Assembly (NCBI GenBank): GCA_963829485.1
Contig: CAWHIK010000007.1
Location: forward strand, 496,001-560,000
Length of the DNA stretch: 64,000 nt
DNA from: JBGPQJ01 sp963829485
GTDB taxonomy: Bacteria; Chloroflexota; Anaerolineae; Anaerolineales; Villigracilaceae
Direction of reading: 5' to 3'
Shown here: one piece after another, positions 42,097 through 50,077 of the stretch
Layout: every line of letters starts with the position of its first letter
Position numbering within the stretch: position 1 is the first letter of the stretch
Notes under the pieces: model-generated
The model's database searches: none
What the model was told of the DNA's origin: nothing
What the model saw: the letters and a program-made list of their open reading frames with translations, nothing else
Program-made: the position numbers and the translations under genes

Positions 42097-44403
42097 ATGG
42101 CTGGAAAATCCACCCCTCCCCCCTCCAAAGGCAAGGCACCCCAGGGAAAACCGGCGGCGAAGTCGTCGCGCAGGAAATCCTCTTCCAAGGACGAGAATCT
42201 CCCGCCTCTGCTGCCGAAGATCTCCGCCGAGCGCAAGATCGACATCGTCGGCGGCGTCATGGCGCTGGTCGGAGTGCTCACCCTGCTGGCGCTGGTCTCG
42301 GCCAACCGCAGCTCGCTCACCGACGGATGGGTTTACATCCTCAACTATCTGTTTGGCTGGGGAAGTTACCTGCTGCCCATCGCGCTGATCGTGGTCGGCG
42401 GCTGGCTGGTGCTGCGCAAGATCGAGCGCATCCCGGCGCCCTCGGCCGAGCGGCTGACCGGCATCATCCTGATGTACGTTTTCCTCTTGACCCTGTTCCA
42501 GTTGATCGCGGGCAACCCCGCCCCATCCACACTGAGCGGCGGAGGTTACATCGGCAGCCTTTTCTATCGCCTGCTGGATACCATGCTCGGCAAGGCCGGC
42601 GCGGTGGTGGTCCTCGTGGCGTGGTTCCTCATCGCGCTCATCATGACCCTCGACGTCTCGGTGCAGCAGCTTTACGACTTTTACGCCCCCCTCGTCGATC
42701 GGTTGATCAACAAGATACGAGTGATGCTTGGGAAGAAGCCGGCTCCGGAGAAGTCAGAGTTTAACGGGGATTTCACGCCCATCGACCGTTCCACCCTGCA
42801 GAAGCCGGACCAGATTCCGGCCGAGCCTGCCGTTCCGCCGCCCCCGGCGCACACCGCCCCGAGGGTGGGACAGCCCGTCACGTCCGCACCCGGCACGCCG
42901 ATCGAGTGGAGGCTGCCCGGTATTCGGGAGATACTCGAGCCGGGGTCCGCGCCGAACAAGAGCGAGGAATTCATCGAATCGCGCGCGCGATTGATCGAAG
43001 AGACGCTGGCCTCCTTTGGCGCGCCGGCCCAGGTGGTCGAGATCAACGAGGGCCCGACGGTCACCCAGTTTGGCGTGGAACCGCTGTTCGTCGAGTCGCG
43101 GCAGGGACGCACGCGCGTGCGCGTCAGCAAGATCGTCGCGCTGGCCGATGACCTGGCGCTGGCGCTGGCCGCGCCGCGCATCCGCATCCAGGCGCCGGTG
43201 CCGGGACGGAACTACGTCGGCATCGAGGTCCCCAACGAAGAGATGGCGCTGGTCGCCCTGCGCGACATCATGGAAGGTGAAACTTTCCAGCGCAGCAAAA
43301 AGCCGCTCAGCTTTGCGCTCGGCAAGGACGTCTCCGGGCACCCCGTCGGCGCAGACCTGAGTTCCATGCCGCACCTGCTCATCGCCGGCACGACCGGTTC
43401 CGGCAAGTCGGTGTGCGTCAACTCCATCCTGACCTGCCTGCTGATCAACAACACGCCCGACGACCTGCGCCTGATCCTGGTGGACCCGAAGCGCGTCGAA
43501 CTGACCGGCTACAACGGCATCCCGCACCTGCTGGCGCCGGTGGTGGTGGAGATGGAACGGGTGATCGGCGCGCTGCAGTGGATGACGCGCGAAATGGACA
43601 AGCGCTATCACAAGTTCGCACAGGTCGGCGCGCGCAACATCCAGGACTACAACGCCCGCATGAAGCAGCAGGGCGGCAAGAAGATTCCCTACCTGGTGGT
43701 GGTGATCGACGAACTGGCCGACCTGATGATGATCGCTCCCGATGAGACCGAGCGGACCATCACGCGCCTGGCACAGCTGGCGCGCGCCACCGGCATCCAC
43801 ATGATCCTCGCCACCCAGCGTCCCTCGGTGGACGTGGTGACCGGCCTGATCAAGGCCAACTTCCCGGCGCGCATCGCCTTCGCCGTGGCGTCCAACACCG
43901 ACAGCCGCGTCATCCTCGACCAGCCCGGCGCGGAACGTCTGCTCGGGCGCGGCGACATGCTCTATCAGGCTCCCGATGCCCCGGCGCCGTCACGTTTGCA
44001 GGGTGTGTTTGTCTCCGACAGCGAGATCCACCGCCTGGTGGAGTTCTGGCGCGCGCAGAATCCGCACGGCATGCCCATCCCCTCCAGCGGACCGATCGAC
44101 GTAGTGCCAAGCGGTGTTCCGCTCAAGCCCCCGGCACTCGGGGGCAAGCAGGTCCCCATGTTCGAGGATATGACCCCCGAGGAGCAGGGCGACCCGTTGA
44201 TGAAGGAAGCCATCGACCTGGTGCGCCGCGAAGGGCGGGCCTCGGTCTCCATGCTGCAGCGCCGTCTGCGCATCGGCTACACCCGGGCTGCGCGCCTGGT
44301 GGATGAGATGGAGGATAAGAAGATCGTCGGTCCCCCGCAGGATGCGACCGGCGTGCGCCCGGTGCTGGACTACGGGCCTGCCGCGCCGCCGAAGGAAGAT
44401 TAG
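42097..44403 (+). CDS. ftsK: FtsK/SpoIIIE DNA translocase
   Basis: Protein of 768 residues that pumps chromosomal DNA through the division septum. A basic, Pro/Ser/Lys-rich N-terminus leads to four predicted membrane helices (about residues 50-195), a Pro-rich linker (about 220-280), the alpha and beta motor domains with Walker A AGTTGSGKSVC (about residue 431) and Walker B YLVVVIDELADLMM, and a C-terminal gamma winged helix (VRREGRASVSMLQRRLRIGYTRAARLVDEME). Length fits SpoIIIE-type proteins. It stands alone between its promoter and a perfect palindromic terminator. Long minus-strand ORFs opposite it are shadows. Confidence 0.95.
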   Translation: MAGKSTPPPSKGKAPQGKPAAKSSRRKSSSKDENLPPLLPKISAERKIDIVGGVMALVGVLTLLALVSANRSSLTDGWVYILNYLFGWGSYLLPIALIVVGGWLVLRKIERIPAPSAERLTGIILMYVFLLTLFQLIAGNPAPSTLSGGGYIGSLFYRLLDTMLGKAGAVVVLVAWFLIALIMTLDVSVQQLYDFYAPLVDRLINKIRVMLGKKPAPEKSEFNGDFTPIDRSTLQKPDQIPAEPAVPPPPAHTAPRVGQPVTSAPGTPIEWRLPGIREILEPGSAPNKSEEFIESRARLIEETLASFGAPAQVVEINEGPTVTQFGVEPLFVESRQGRTRVRVSKIVALADDLALALAAPRIRIQAPVPGRNYVGIEVPNEEMALVALRDIMEGETFQRSKKPLSFALGKDVSGHPVGADLSSMPHLLIAGTTGSGKSVCVNSILTCLLINNTPDDLRLILVDPKRVELTGYNGIPHLLAPVVVEMERVIGALQWMTREMDKRYHKFAQVGARNIQDYNARMKQQGGKKIPYLVVVIDELADLMMIAPDETERTITRLAQLARATGIHMILATQRPSVDVVTGLIKANFPARIAFAVASNTDSRVILDQPGAERLLGRGDMLYQAPDAPAPSRLQGVFVSDSEIHRLVEFWRAQNPHGMPIPSSGPIDVVPSGVPLKPPALGGKQVPMFEDMTPEEQGDPLMKEAIDLVRREGRASVSMLQRRLRIGYTRAARLVDEMEDKKIVGPPQDATGVRPVLDYGPAAPPKED

Positions 44404-44409
44404 ATTTTG

Positions 44410-44439
44410 TAGTGGGGCGGATCGCGATCCGCCCCACTA
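44410..44439. terminator. perfect 30-base palindromic bidirectional terminator
   Basis: TAGTGGGGCGGATCG followed by its exact complement, 15-bp arms without a loop base, between the convergent ftsK and SDR genes. TTTTG precedes it and TATATATTATTTT follows it. The SDR stop codon (44437) overlaps its right end. Confidence 0.85.
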
Positions 44440-45426
44440 TATATTATTTTCCTTCAACCAGGCCAGCGTCTCTGCCTGGGCTTGTTCGAAAGAGACGACT
44501 GGCTGATAACCCAGTTCGCGAACAGCTTTATCGTGTGAGAAGTAAAAATTCACGCAGGTGGAGGCGACCACATAACGCGTGAGTGTCGGCGTTGACGAGC
44601 CAATGCCCAGCCGGGCTGTGGTTTCCATCAGAATCGCCAGCACATACGCCAGGCGGTAAGGAATGCGGGTCTTGGCCGGCGGGAACCCGAACGCCGCGAG
44701 ATAGGGCTTAAAGAAGTCGAAGAAGTTCCCGGCTGGATGGTCGCCGATGAAGTACGCCTGTCCGGCAGCCACGCCATCCAGCGCCTGTGCAGCCAGAAGG
44801 TGTGCGTGCACCACATTGGCTACATAGACATGCCCGAATTTTGCGGAGCCATCCCCCAGCTTGATGTTCTGTCCGGAGCGGGCTGCCTTGAGAATGGATG
44901 GCAGTCGATGCCGATCGCCCGGGCCGTAGATGCCGGCGGTGCGCAGGGCGCAGGTCCGCAGACCATTCTGCCCGTTGGCAGCCAAAGCATCCTGTTCCGC
45001 AAGCATCTTGGTATGGCCGTAATGATCCAGATGCCGTGCCGGATAAGGCAGAGATTCGTCTCCATTCGCAATGGGATGCCCGTCGAACACCACGTCAATC
45101 GAACTGGTATACACCAGCCTTGGTACACCCAATTCCCGGCAGGCAGAGATGACATTGCGGTTGCCCGTTACATTGACGGCATACAGACGGTCCTTACTGC
45201 GCGGACCCCAGTCCACTAATGATGCCGTTTGAAAGACAGTGTCCACCCCCGCGCAGGCTTTCCGCACCTGAGCCTCATTTTGCAGGTCACCTATGTGCGT
45301 TGGAATGGAAGGATCCGGATGTGGGAGGAGGTCAAAGACCCGGACGTCCACACCGAGTTTCTTTAGTTCCGAAGCCAATGCAGCGCCGAGAAATCCTGCT
45401 CCACCGATCACCAATACGTTTTTCAT
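44437..45426 (-). CDS. NAD(P)-dependent extended SDR (3-beta-HSD/epimerase-like)
   Basis: Extended short-chain dehydrogenase of 329 residues: Rossmann motif GGAGFLGAAL, active-site Ser in LVYTSSIDVVF, catalytic YGHTK (Tyr and Lys), and FIGDHPAGNFFDF. The pattern resembles 3-beta-hydroxysteroid dehydrogenase and NSDHL-type or nucleoside-sugar epimerase proteins. Start at ATG 45426 with AGGAG upstream. It lies downstream of the AbiE module, from which it is separated by a gene remnant. Substrate unknown. Confidence 0.88.
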   Translation of the reverse strand: MKNVLVIGGAGFLGAALASELKKLGVDVRVFDLLPHPDPSIPTHIGDLQNEAQVRKACAGVDTVFQTASLVDWGPRSKDRLYAVNVTGNRNVISACRELGVPRLVYTSSIDVVFDGHPIANGDESLPYPARHLDHYGHTKMLAEQDALAANGQNGLRTCALRTAGIYGPGDRHRLPSILKAARSGQNIKLGDGSAKFGHVYVANVVHAHLLAAQALDGVAAGQAYFIGDHPAGNFFDFFKPYLAAFGFPPAKTRIPYRLAYVLAILMETTARLGIGSSTPTLTRYVVASTCVNFYFSHDKAVRELGYQPVVSFEQAQAETLAWLKENNI

Positions 45427-45440
45427 GAAGCTCCTAACTT

Positions 45441-45521
45441 TCAGGGAATATATAACCCCCCGCTGGATTCCATCCAATCGGCGAACTTTTCAACCGCACG
45501 AGGAATATCATTCAAAATCTC
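45441..45521 (-). pseudogene. C-terminal remnant homologous to the P-loop-like gene at 47099-47731
   Basis: Reads EILNDIPRAVEKFADWME followed by SSGGL on the minus strand, ending in TGA. It matches the C-terminal 25 residues of the protein at 47099-47731 (NDISRAVESIADWME, SSGGL). It contains one copy of the 31-bp direct repeat and begins one base from the AbiEii stop codon. Nothing else of the gene is left, so the AbiE genes appear to have been placed at the 3' end of such a gene. Confidence 0.7.
45454..45484 (+). repeat. 31-bp direct repeat, left copy, flanking the AbiE module
   Basis: Identical to 47115-47145, starting AACCCCCCGCTGG and ending CCAATCGGCGA. The two copies are 1,661 bp apart and bracket the abiEi-abiEii operon. 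Confidence 0.85.
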
Positions 45522-45522
45522 A

Positions 45523-46368
45523 TTACATCGGCGTGATGTAATCCCTCACATAACGTTCAAAATTGGCATGAAAGTGTTCCAGCCATGATGTAATAAACGC
45601 TCTGGATTCGAACATCGGCAGCAGGTCCACCGCCAGATCATCTACTCGGATGCCGGTAATTTTTTCCTTCAGCGCAGCCATCGCAGACGGGACAGTATGA
45701 GGTATTTCGGCGTCCCGGGCAAGCTTCTCTTCCAGGGGCCGAATTCCCTTCTGCATGAACCAGAGCAAATCGTAGAAATCACGCCCCTTGATAAAAGCTC
45801 CCTCACGTCCGCGCTGAAAATTACGCTCCAGACAGGCGATCATTTTTCCGGCCATCATTGTCTCCAACGAAAAATGCGCGGGTACGAAGCTGCGTCCATG
45901 GTAAAAGACAGGTGTGTTTTGAATGATGGATACCTGCCGGTGATGACTGATTTCCACTTTGAGATGAAGAGCTTCGTCCGGGTGAGCGGATAGTCCCATC
46001 GCATTTAGTACCGGAAACTTCAGAGTCAGTCGGAAAATCCCTTTTTCCCCATGCTGGGCCTTGGCTACTGTTTCCGGATAACCCAGGGTATTTGCAAACA
46101 TCTTGCTTAAATCATTTGCCAAATTAGATAAATCCACCCCGGCGCTGTTATCCAGGTCTAGATCTTCGGATAACCGATTTAACTCATAGACCACGTGCAA
46201 ACAGGTTCCACCATAAAAGTTCAACCGACGATAGGCAGGGTGGTTGTACAGGAAATCCAGTACATAGGCTTGCAATGCTTCTTTGAGCAGGATGCGTTTG
46301 GTTTCCGGCGCGAGCAACGGGTCTTTTTGGTCGAGGACATGTTGAAGAACCTGGATCAATGTCGCCAT
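45523..46368 (-). CDS. abiEii: AbiEii-type nucleotidyltransferase toxin
   Basis: Protein of 281 residues of the AbiEii/AbiGii family (type IV toxin, nucleotidyltransferase). Motifs are FYGGTCLHVVYELNRLSEDLDLD (Gly-Gly plus the acidic metal-binding pair), LKVEISHH, and KGRDFYDLLWFM late in the protein. Known members modify tRNA or other targets and cause growth arrest as an anti-phage abortive system. The start overlaps the antitoxin gene by 13 bases, the usual coupling. The module is flanked by direct repeats. Confidence 0.9.
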   Translation of the reverse strand: MATLIQVLQHVLDQKDPLLAPETKRILLKEALQAYVLDFLYNHPAYRRLNFYGGTCLHVVYELNRLSEDLDLDNSAGVDLSNLANDLSKMFANTLGYPETVAKAQHGEKGIFRLTLKFPVLNAMGLSAHPDEALHLKVEISHHRQVSIIQNTPVFYHGRSFVPAHFSLETMMAGKMIACLERNFQRGREGAFIKGRDFYDLLWFMQKGIRPLEEKLARDAEIPHTVPSAMAALKEKITGIRVDDLAVDLLPMFESRAFITSWLEHFHANFERYVRDYITPM

Positions 46369-47006
46369 GCGCTGCTCCTGAAATTTTTCAAAATAGCATG
46401 CATTTTCCGTGACCGGCTGGTTTCAACCCAACTTGCAAATTCCATTTGTGATGCGTCATTGACTTCATCCAGGTTCAAACGCAGTTCTTCAGCCAGGTTG
46501 AATTTCACCGAACGATAGGCCTGGGGAATGGGACGCAGGTACAGGAAATCAAAGAGCGCTTTTGCCAGCGAAGCAGCGGCGTAGCGAATGCCCAGATAAT
46601 CCAGGATTGCGAATCCATGGTACAGATCCGCGCGGATGTTCCGGTACCAAAAAGTACCCAGCGGGTTTGTGATAGTGCGTGTGTTCTGGGTGGTGAGACA
46701 GGTTACCGGATAGGTCATTTCCGTCAACAGATTGTGCTGCTGTAAAACATATTCCAATGAAACATACGAGTGCGGCAGGATGATGGCGCTCATTGCGGCG
46801 GAAAATTCCGCATCCCGACGGTGCTGCTCGTAAAAGTGGCGCGACATGTATGCACCCCTTTTCAACGATAGAATGTGCCCGGACTGCGACCAACGATGCA
46901 GTTGGACACGCGCTGTATGCGGCGACTTTATCCCTGCAGCCTGCTTGAAGCCTTCGATGGTGAAGTAGGGGATGTTCTCAAAAGGGAGAAGGTAATTTGG
47001 CTTCAT
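46356..47006 (-). CDS. abiEi: AbiEi-type antitoxin/transcriptional repressor
   Basis: Protein of 216 residues with an N-terminal winged helix (FTIEGFKQAAGIKSPHTARVQLHRWSQSGHILSLKRGAYM) and an AbiEi-type C-terminal antitoxin domain (YVSLEYVLQQHNLLTE, SLAKALFDFLYLR). AbiEi proteins bind inverted repeats upstream of their own operon. Here a 19-bp-arm inverted repeat overlaps the promoter and ends two bases before the ATG at 47006. There is no Shine-Dalgarno sequence, so the mRNA is nearly leaderless. Confidence 0.88.
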   Translation of the reverse strand: MKPNYLLPFENIPYFTIEGFKQAAGIKSPHTARVQLHRWSQSGHILSLKRGAYMSRHFYEQHRRDAEFSAAMSAIILPHSYVSLEYVLQQHNLLTEMTYPVTCLTTQNTRTITNPLGTFWYRNIRADLYHGFAILDYLGIRYAAASLAKALFDFLYLRPIPQAYRSVKFNLAEELRLNLDEVNDASQMEFASWVETSRSRKMHAILKNFRSSAWRH

Positions 47007-47007
47007 A

Positions 47008-47064
47008 TTTATATCGGATAATATACACTTTTTGTATATTATCCGATATAAAACGCATTGTCAA
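47008..47064 (-). promoter_or_regulatory. abiE promoter overlapped by a large inverted-repeat operator
   Basis: On the minus strand: TTGACA (47059-47064), 17-base spacer, TAATAT (47036-47041). Perfect 19-bp arms lie at 47008-47026 and 47034-47052 with a 7-base loop (core TATCGGATAATATA). One arm covers the -10 box and half the spacer, the other the start-codon region. This fits autorepression by AbiEi. Confidence 0.85.
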
Positions 47065-47098
47065 GGGTGTGATCATTGTTTAGTGGGTCAGACCGCAA

Positions 47099-47731
47099 TC
47101 ATTTGTCCATCCACAACCCCCCGCTGGATTCCATCCAATCGGCGATGGATTCCACGGCGCGGGAAATGTCATTGTCCGTGATGTCCAGTTCCAGCCGGGG
47201 CAGGAGCGATTCGCCCGCCAGACGCAGCATCAATTCCTGTTCGCGGATAAACACGTTCAGGTCGTTGTATTGATCCGGCTTACCTGAGACCTTGAGCCGC
47301 TCTTCGCGCGCAGCCGCAAACGATTCGGGCGTCCGCTTGAGGAGGACCAGCCGGAAACCGAGAGGCAGCAGGTGTTCCTCCAGCCAGGTGAAATCGTAAT
47401 TCTTCCCGTAGGTCTGCAATTGGTAGGCGCGCGTCGATATGTGGAAACGGTCCACGATCCAGGAGTAATACCGCTGCAGTTCAAAGAGCCTCAGCCAGGT
47501 GGCGTAGGTCTCCATCGCCAGCGCCTCCTCGTGCGGCTCGAAGTTGATCAATCCGCGCCCCCAGGGAAAGTTGGTGAAGGCGCACCACTCCGCCGAGATG
47601 AGCGGGGAATGGTAGCGGTACTTGCGCGGCCCAACGATGCGAGGATGTTCGTTCAGCGCAAAGGCAACCTCGGTTTTGAAGGTCAGGCGAGTGCCTTCGA
47701 GGATGATCTTCGGGACGAGTTTGTTCCCCAT
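47099..47731 (-). CDS. P-loop-like (nucleoside/thymidylate kinase-like) protein, function unknown
   Basis: Protein of 210 residues. The N-terminus KIILEGTRLTFKTEVAFALNEHP is placed like a P-loop after the first strand but lacks the standard GxxxxGK[ST] glycines (TRLTFKT), so nucleotide binding is doubtful. Later segments (FHISTRAYQLQTYGKNYDFTW and LGFRLVLLKRTPESFAAAREERL) recall thymidylate and deoxynucleoside kinases with their LID region. Its C-terminal 25 residues also occur as a remnant at 45441-45521. It lies 4 bases downstream of the exchanger gene stop, suggesting co-transcription. Confidence 0.7.
   Translation of the reverse strand: MGNKLVPKIILEGTRLTFKTEVAFALNEHPRIVGPRKYRYHSPLISAEWCAFTNFPWGRGLINFEPHEEALAMETYATWLRLFELQRYYSWIVDRFHISTRAYQLQTYGKNYDFTWLEEHLLPLGFRLVLLKRTPESFAAAREERLKVSGKPDQYNDLNVFIREQELMLRLAGESLLPRLELDITDNDISRAVESIADWMESSGGLWMDK
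47115..47145 (+). repeat. 31-bp direct repeat, right copy, flanking the AbiE module
   Basis: Identical to 45454-45484. It lies inside the 3' end of the P-loop-like gene and encodes its ADWMESSGGL segment on the minus strand. Confidence 0.85.
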
Positions 47732-47735
47732 GCTT

Positions 47736-48740
47736 TTATCCCAGGATGTACAGCATCACCATTGCACCAAGATACATCACGATTAATGCGAAGCCATCCC
47801 ACGAGATGCGGGTTGGCCGTTTGGGTGACATGCGAACCATCAGGCTGACGATGACCACCCCGGTCATCATCATGGCCATCACGGCGGTAAAACCATTGGC
47901 ATTCGTGAGCGAAGCCCAGAAATTGGCGCGCCCGTCAACCATGTCATAGACCGACAGGATGGCAATATTGAACAGGTTCGAGCCGAGAACATTGGCAATG
48001 GCCATGTCGATCGCGCCGATGCGGATAGCCGCGAGGCTGGATGCGATCTCCGGCAGCGATGTGGACGTCGCCAGGAACAGGCTGCCGACAAAGCTGGCCG
48101 AAAGCCCCGTGGTGGTCGCAATACGATCGCCAATAAAGGAAAGCCAAATTCCCAGTCCCACCACAGCAATGGCGCTGAAGATGAACACCAGCCAGGCTTT
48201 TCGCGTGCTGATGTGGGCGTAATCCCCTGCCTGGGATTCCTGGTCAAGTACTTCCGTCTGGCGAGCCTGTTCAACAGTGGAGATCAAGCGACCCCCGATG
48301 GCGTATATGATCAGGATCAGCAGGCTGAGCAGACTGAAGCCGGGGATTCCCACACCGCTATACTGAGCTCCGACCAGCACCCCCACCGCCACCATGCCGA
48401 GCAGGAGAATGCCCAGCCCGCTGGACAGGATATGTCCGTCATGGGTTTTAGCGAGTATCCGCCCCGGCTGGTACGCCAGGTCCATCATGGCGATCAACGC
48501 CAGGTTGAACAGGCATGAACCCAACACAGCACCCGCCGCCAGGTTGGGTTGATCAAGCCAGGCGACCGCTGAAATTCCCGAAGCCAGCTCCGGCAGCGAG
48601 GTGACTCCCGCGATGAGGATGGCTCCCACCCAGGCGCGCCCCAGCCCGGTCTTGTCCGCCAGCACATCGCCATATTTCGAAAGCAGACTCGCGGTCCAGA
48701 TGATCAGCCCGGCGCAGATGATGAACTCGATCCAGATCAT
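47736..48740 (-). CDS. calcium/sodium:cation antiporter (CaCA family)
   Basis: Membrane protein of 334 residues, about ten helices in two inverted halves. Each half carries an alpha-repeat: GVTSLPELASGISA with GSCLFNLALI, and ATSTSLPEIASSLAA with GSNLFNIAIL. These conserved Glu and Ser/Asn residues bind Ca2+/Na+ in the YrbG/NCX group. The central loop is hydrophilic and short. It likely exports calcium in exchange for Na+ or H+. Confidence 0.92.
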   Translation of the reverse strand: MIWIEFIICAGLIIWTASLLSKYGDVLADKTGLGRAWVGAILIAGVTSLPELASGISAVAWLDQPNLAAGAVLGSCLFNLALIAMMDLAYQPGRILAKTHDGHILSSGLGILLLGMVAVGVLVGAQYSGVGIPGFSLLSLLILIIYAIGGRLISTVEQARQTEVLDQESQAGDYAHISTRKAWLVFIFSAIAVVGLGIWLSFIGDRIATTTGLSASFVGSLFLATSTSLPEIASSLAAIRIGAIDMAIANVLGSNLFNIAILSVYDMVDGRANFWASLTNANGFTAVMAMMMTGVVIVSLMVRMSPKRPTRISWDGFALIVMYLGAMVMLYILG

Positions 48741-48847
48741 AATGTAATCCCGTATTTATCCTGGCTCCGGCATAGCTTCAATACTTCCTCGCAGGCCGCG
48801 CCTTCCGCTGGCACCACCAGCTCGCCGAGAGGAATAAAGACCCGTGG

Positions 48848-49495
48848 CTATGGCGTTGCCGTTACCGGAGCGGTTGTGGAGGTGGGGCTGACCACGTTAA
48901 TAACCAGGTACAGTTCGTCACCAAAGAATGCGCCACTGTCGGTGGTCATGCGCCAATTGCTCCTCGCTTTGCCGGTCATGTTGGGGGCGGTCAGCGGGAT
49001 CGATAGCTCGATCTCCTTGCCCGGAAATATCTTTTGAGTCAGCGTCTGCGCAGTCCCTCCCATGGCATCCCAGCCGGTGAAGACCAGCTTGAAGCCCGAT
49101 TCCCAAGCGCAGTAGCCCGTGTTCTTAACCTTCCAGGTCTTTGTAAACGACTTGTTGGGAGCCATCACGGTATTATCCGGAATGGTCACATCCAATACGT
49201 AGGTGAGGTCATAACAAGGTGTTGTGGTTGGGATGTCCCCTGAAGGAGCAGTCGGAGTGCTAGGCGTGAGCGTTGAGACAAGAGTGGGTGTGAGTGTACT
49301 GGTCGGGATGGCCGTTGTCTGAAAAAAAACAGTTTGCGTTTGCCCGGCAGCATAGGTGCTCACGGCATCGGTCTGTAACGGCCCCATATTTAAAGTCGCG
49401 CTCGGCTCTGCAGCGCCAGCTCCGCAGGCCGTTAGGAGCAAACCACCCAAAAACGCCTGTATCGCCACGAGAGGCAGAGGGATAGTTTTCTTCAT
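48848..49495 (-). CDS. lipoprotein with NBR1-like (next-to-BRCA1) Ig domain
   Basis: Protein of 215 residues: lipoprotein signal with LLLTAC, a Thr/Ser/Pro-rich linker (about residues 45-95), then an Ig-like domain with the NBR1 pattern FTKTWKVKNTGYCAWESGFKLVF and ...SNWRMTTDSGAFFGDELYLVI. The central domain is common in Chloroflexota surface proteins. Start at ATG 49495 with AGGAAAGG upstream. Surface or cell-envelope role, otherwise unknown. Confidence 0.82.
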   Translation of the reverse strand: MKKTIPLPLVAIQAFLGGLLLTACGAGAAEPSATLNMGPLQTDAVSTYAAGQTQTVFFQTTAIPTSTLTPTLVSTLTPSTPTAPSGDIPTTTPCYDLTYVLDVTIPDNTVMAPNKSFTKTWKVKNTGYCAWESGFKLVFTGWDAMGGTAQTLTQKIFPGKEIELSIPLTAPNMTGKARSNWRMTTDSGAFFGDELYLVINVVSPTSTTAPVTATP

Positions 49496-49672
49496 TTTTT
49501 CCTTTCCTATCGGCTTATCAAGCACTGCGAGACGTTTCGGAAAACTTTCATACGCCATTTTTCACATCGGGATCACCGGGAAATGCGAGGCCTGGTAATT
49601 ATAAATTATGACTCGCCAGTGTGACGCCCTCTGTCGTTTTATGGTATGATTTTCCCAATAAAGGTATCCGAC

Positions 49673-50032
49673 ATGGACGATAAAATCACCATTATTGAAG
49701 GGCCTCCTCCTGTTTTTGAGCCAGTCCAGGACGGCTGGGCCATCAGCCTTAACGAGGGACCGGCTCTCTCCATCACGGTGCTCACCCGCATGCGGACGTT
49801 CAACGGACCCGCGCTGGTGGAGCGCTGCTACCGCGCCTGGCGCAGCAAGGCACCCATCCATTTGCATTACCGCAACGACATGGGGCTGGAAGAACAGACG
49901 CCCATCGTCGCCGCCCGTGCCGTCGAGACCGACGACGGCCACATGCTGCTGCTATGGCTGAACTTCGACCGCGACAAGGTCGAGTTTGAGTTCGGCAACG
50001 ACGACGACAACGAAGACGAAGCGGAAGAATAA
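49673..50032 (+). CDS. conserved hypothetical protein with acidic C-terminus
   Basis: Protein of 119 residues without a recognised domain. The middle is beta-rich (AISLNEGPALSITVLTRMRTF, LVERCYRAWRSKAPIHLHYR, MLLLWLNFDRDKVEFEFG), and the last 15 residues are almost all Asp, Glu and Asn. It lies 45 bases before gatB on the same strand and may share its transcript. Function unknown. Confidence 0.65.
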   Translation: MDDKITIIEGPPPVFEPVQDGWAISLNEGPALSITVLTRMRTFNGPALVERCYRAWRSKAPIHLHYRNDMGLEEQTPIVAARAVETDDGHMLLLWLNFDRDKVEFEFGNDDDNEDEAEE

Positions 50033-50077
50033 AAACAAGGGCGGCCGGAAGGGTCGCCCTTGAGGTATATTACAGTC

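Noticed and set aside
42754..43800. 348-codon minus-strand ORF
   Set aside because: Shadow of the ftsK motor domain; no domain or ribosome site.
48741..48847. Possible small gene between the NBR1-like lipoprotein and the exchanger
   Set aside because: A short open frame exists on the minus strand, but it has no start with a ribosome site and no recognisable similarity.
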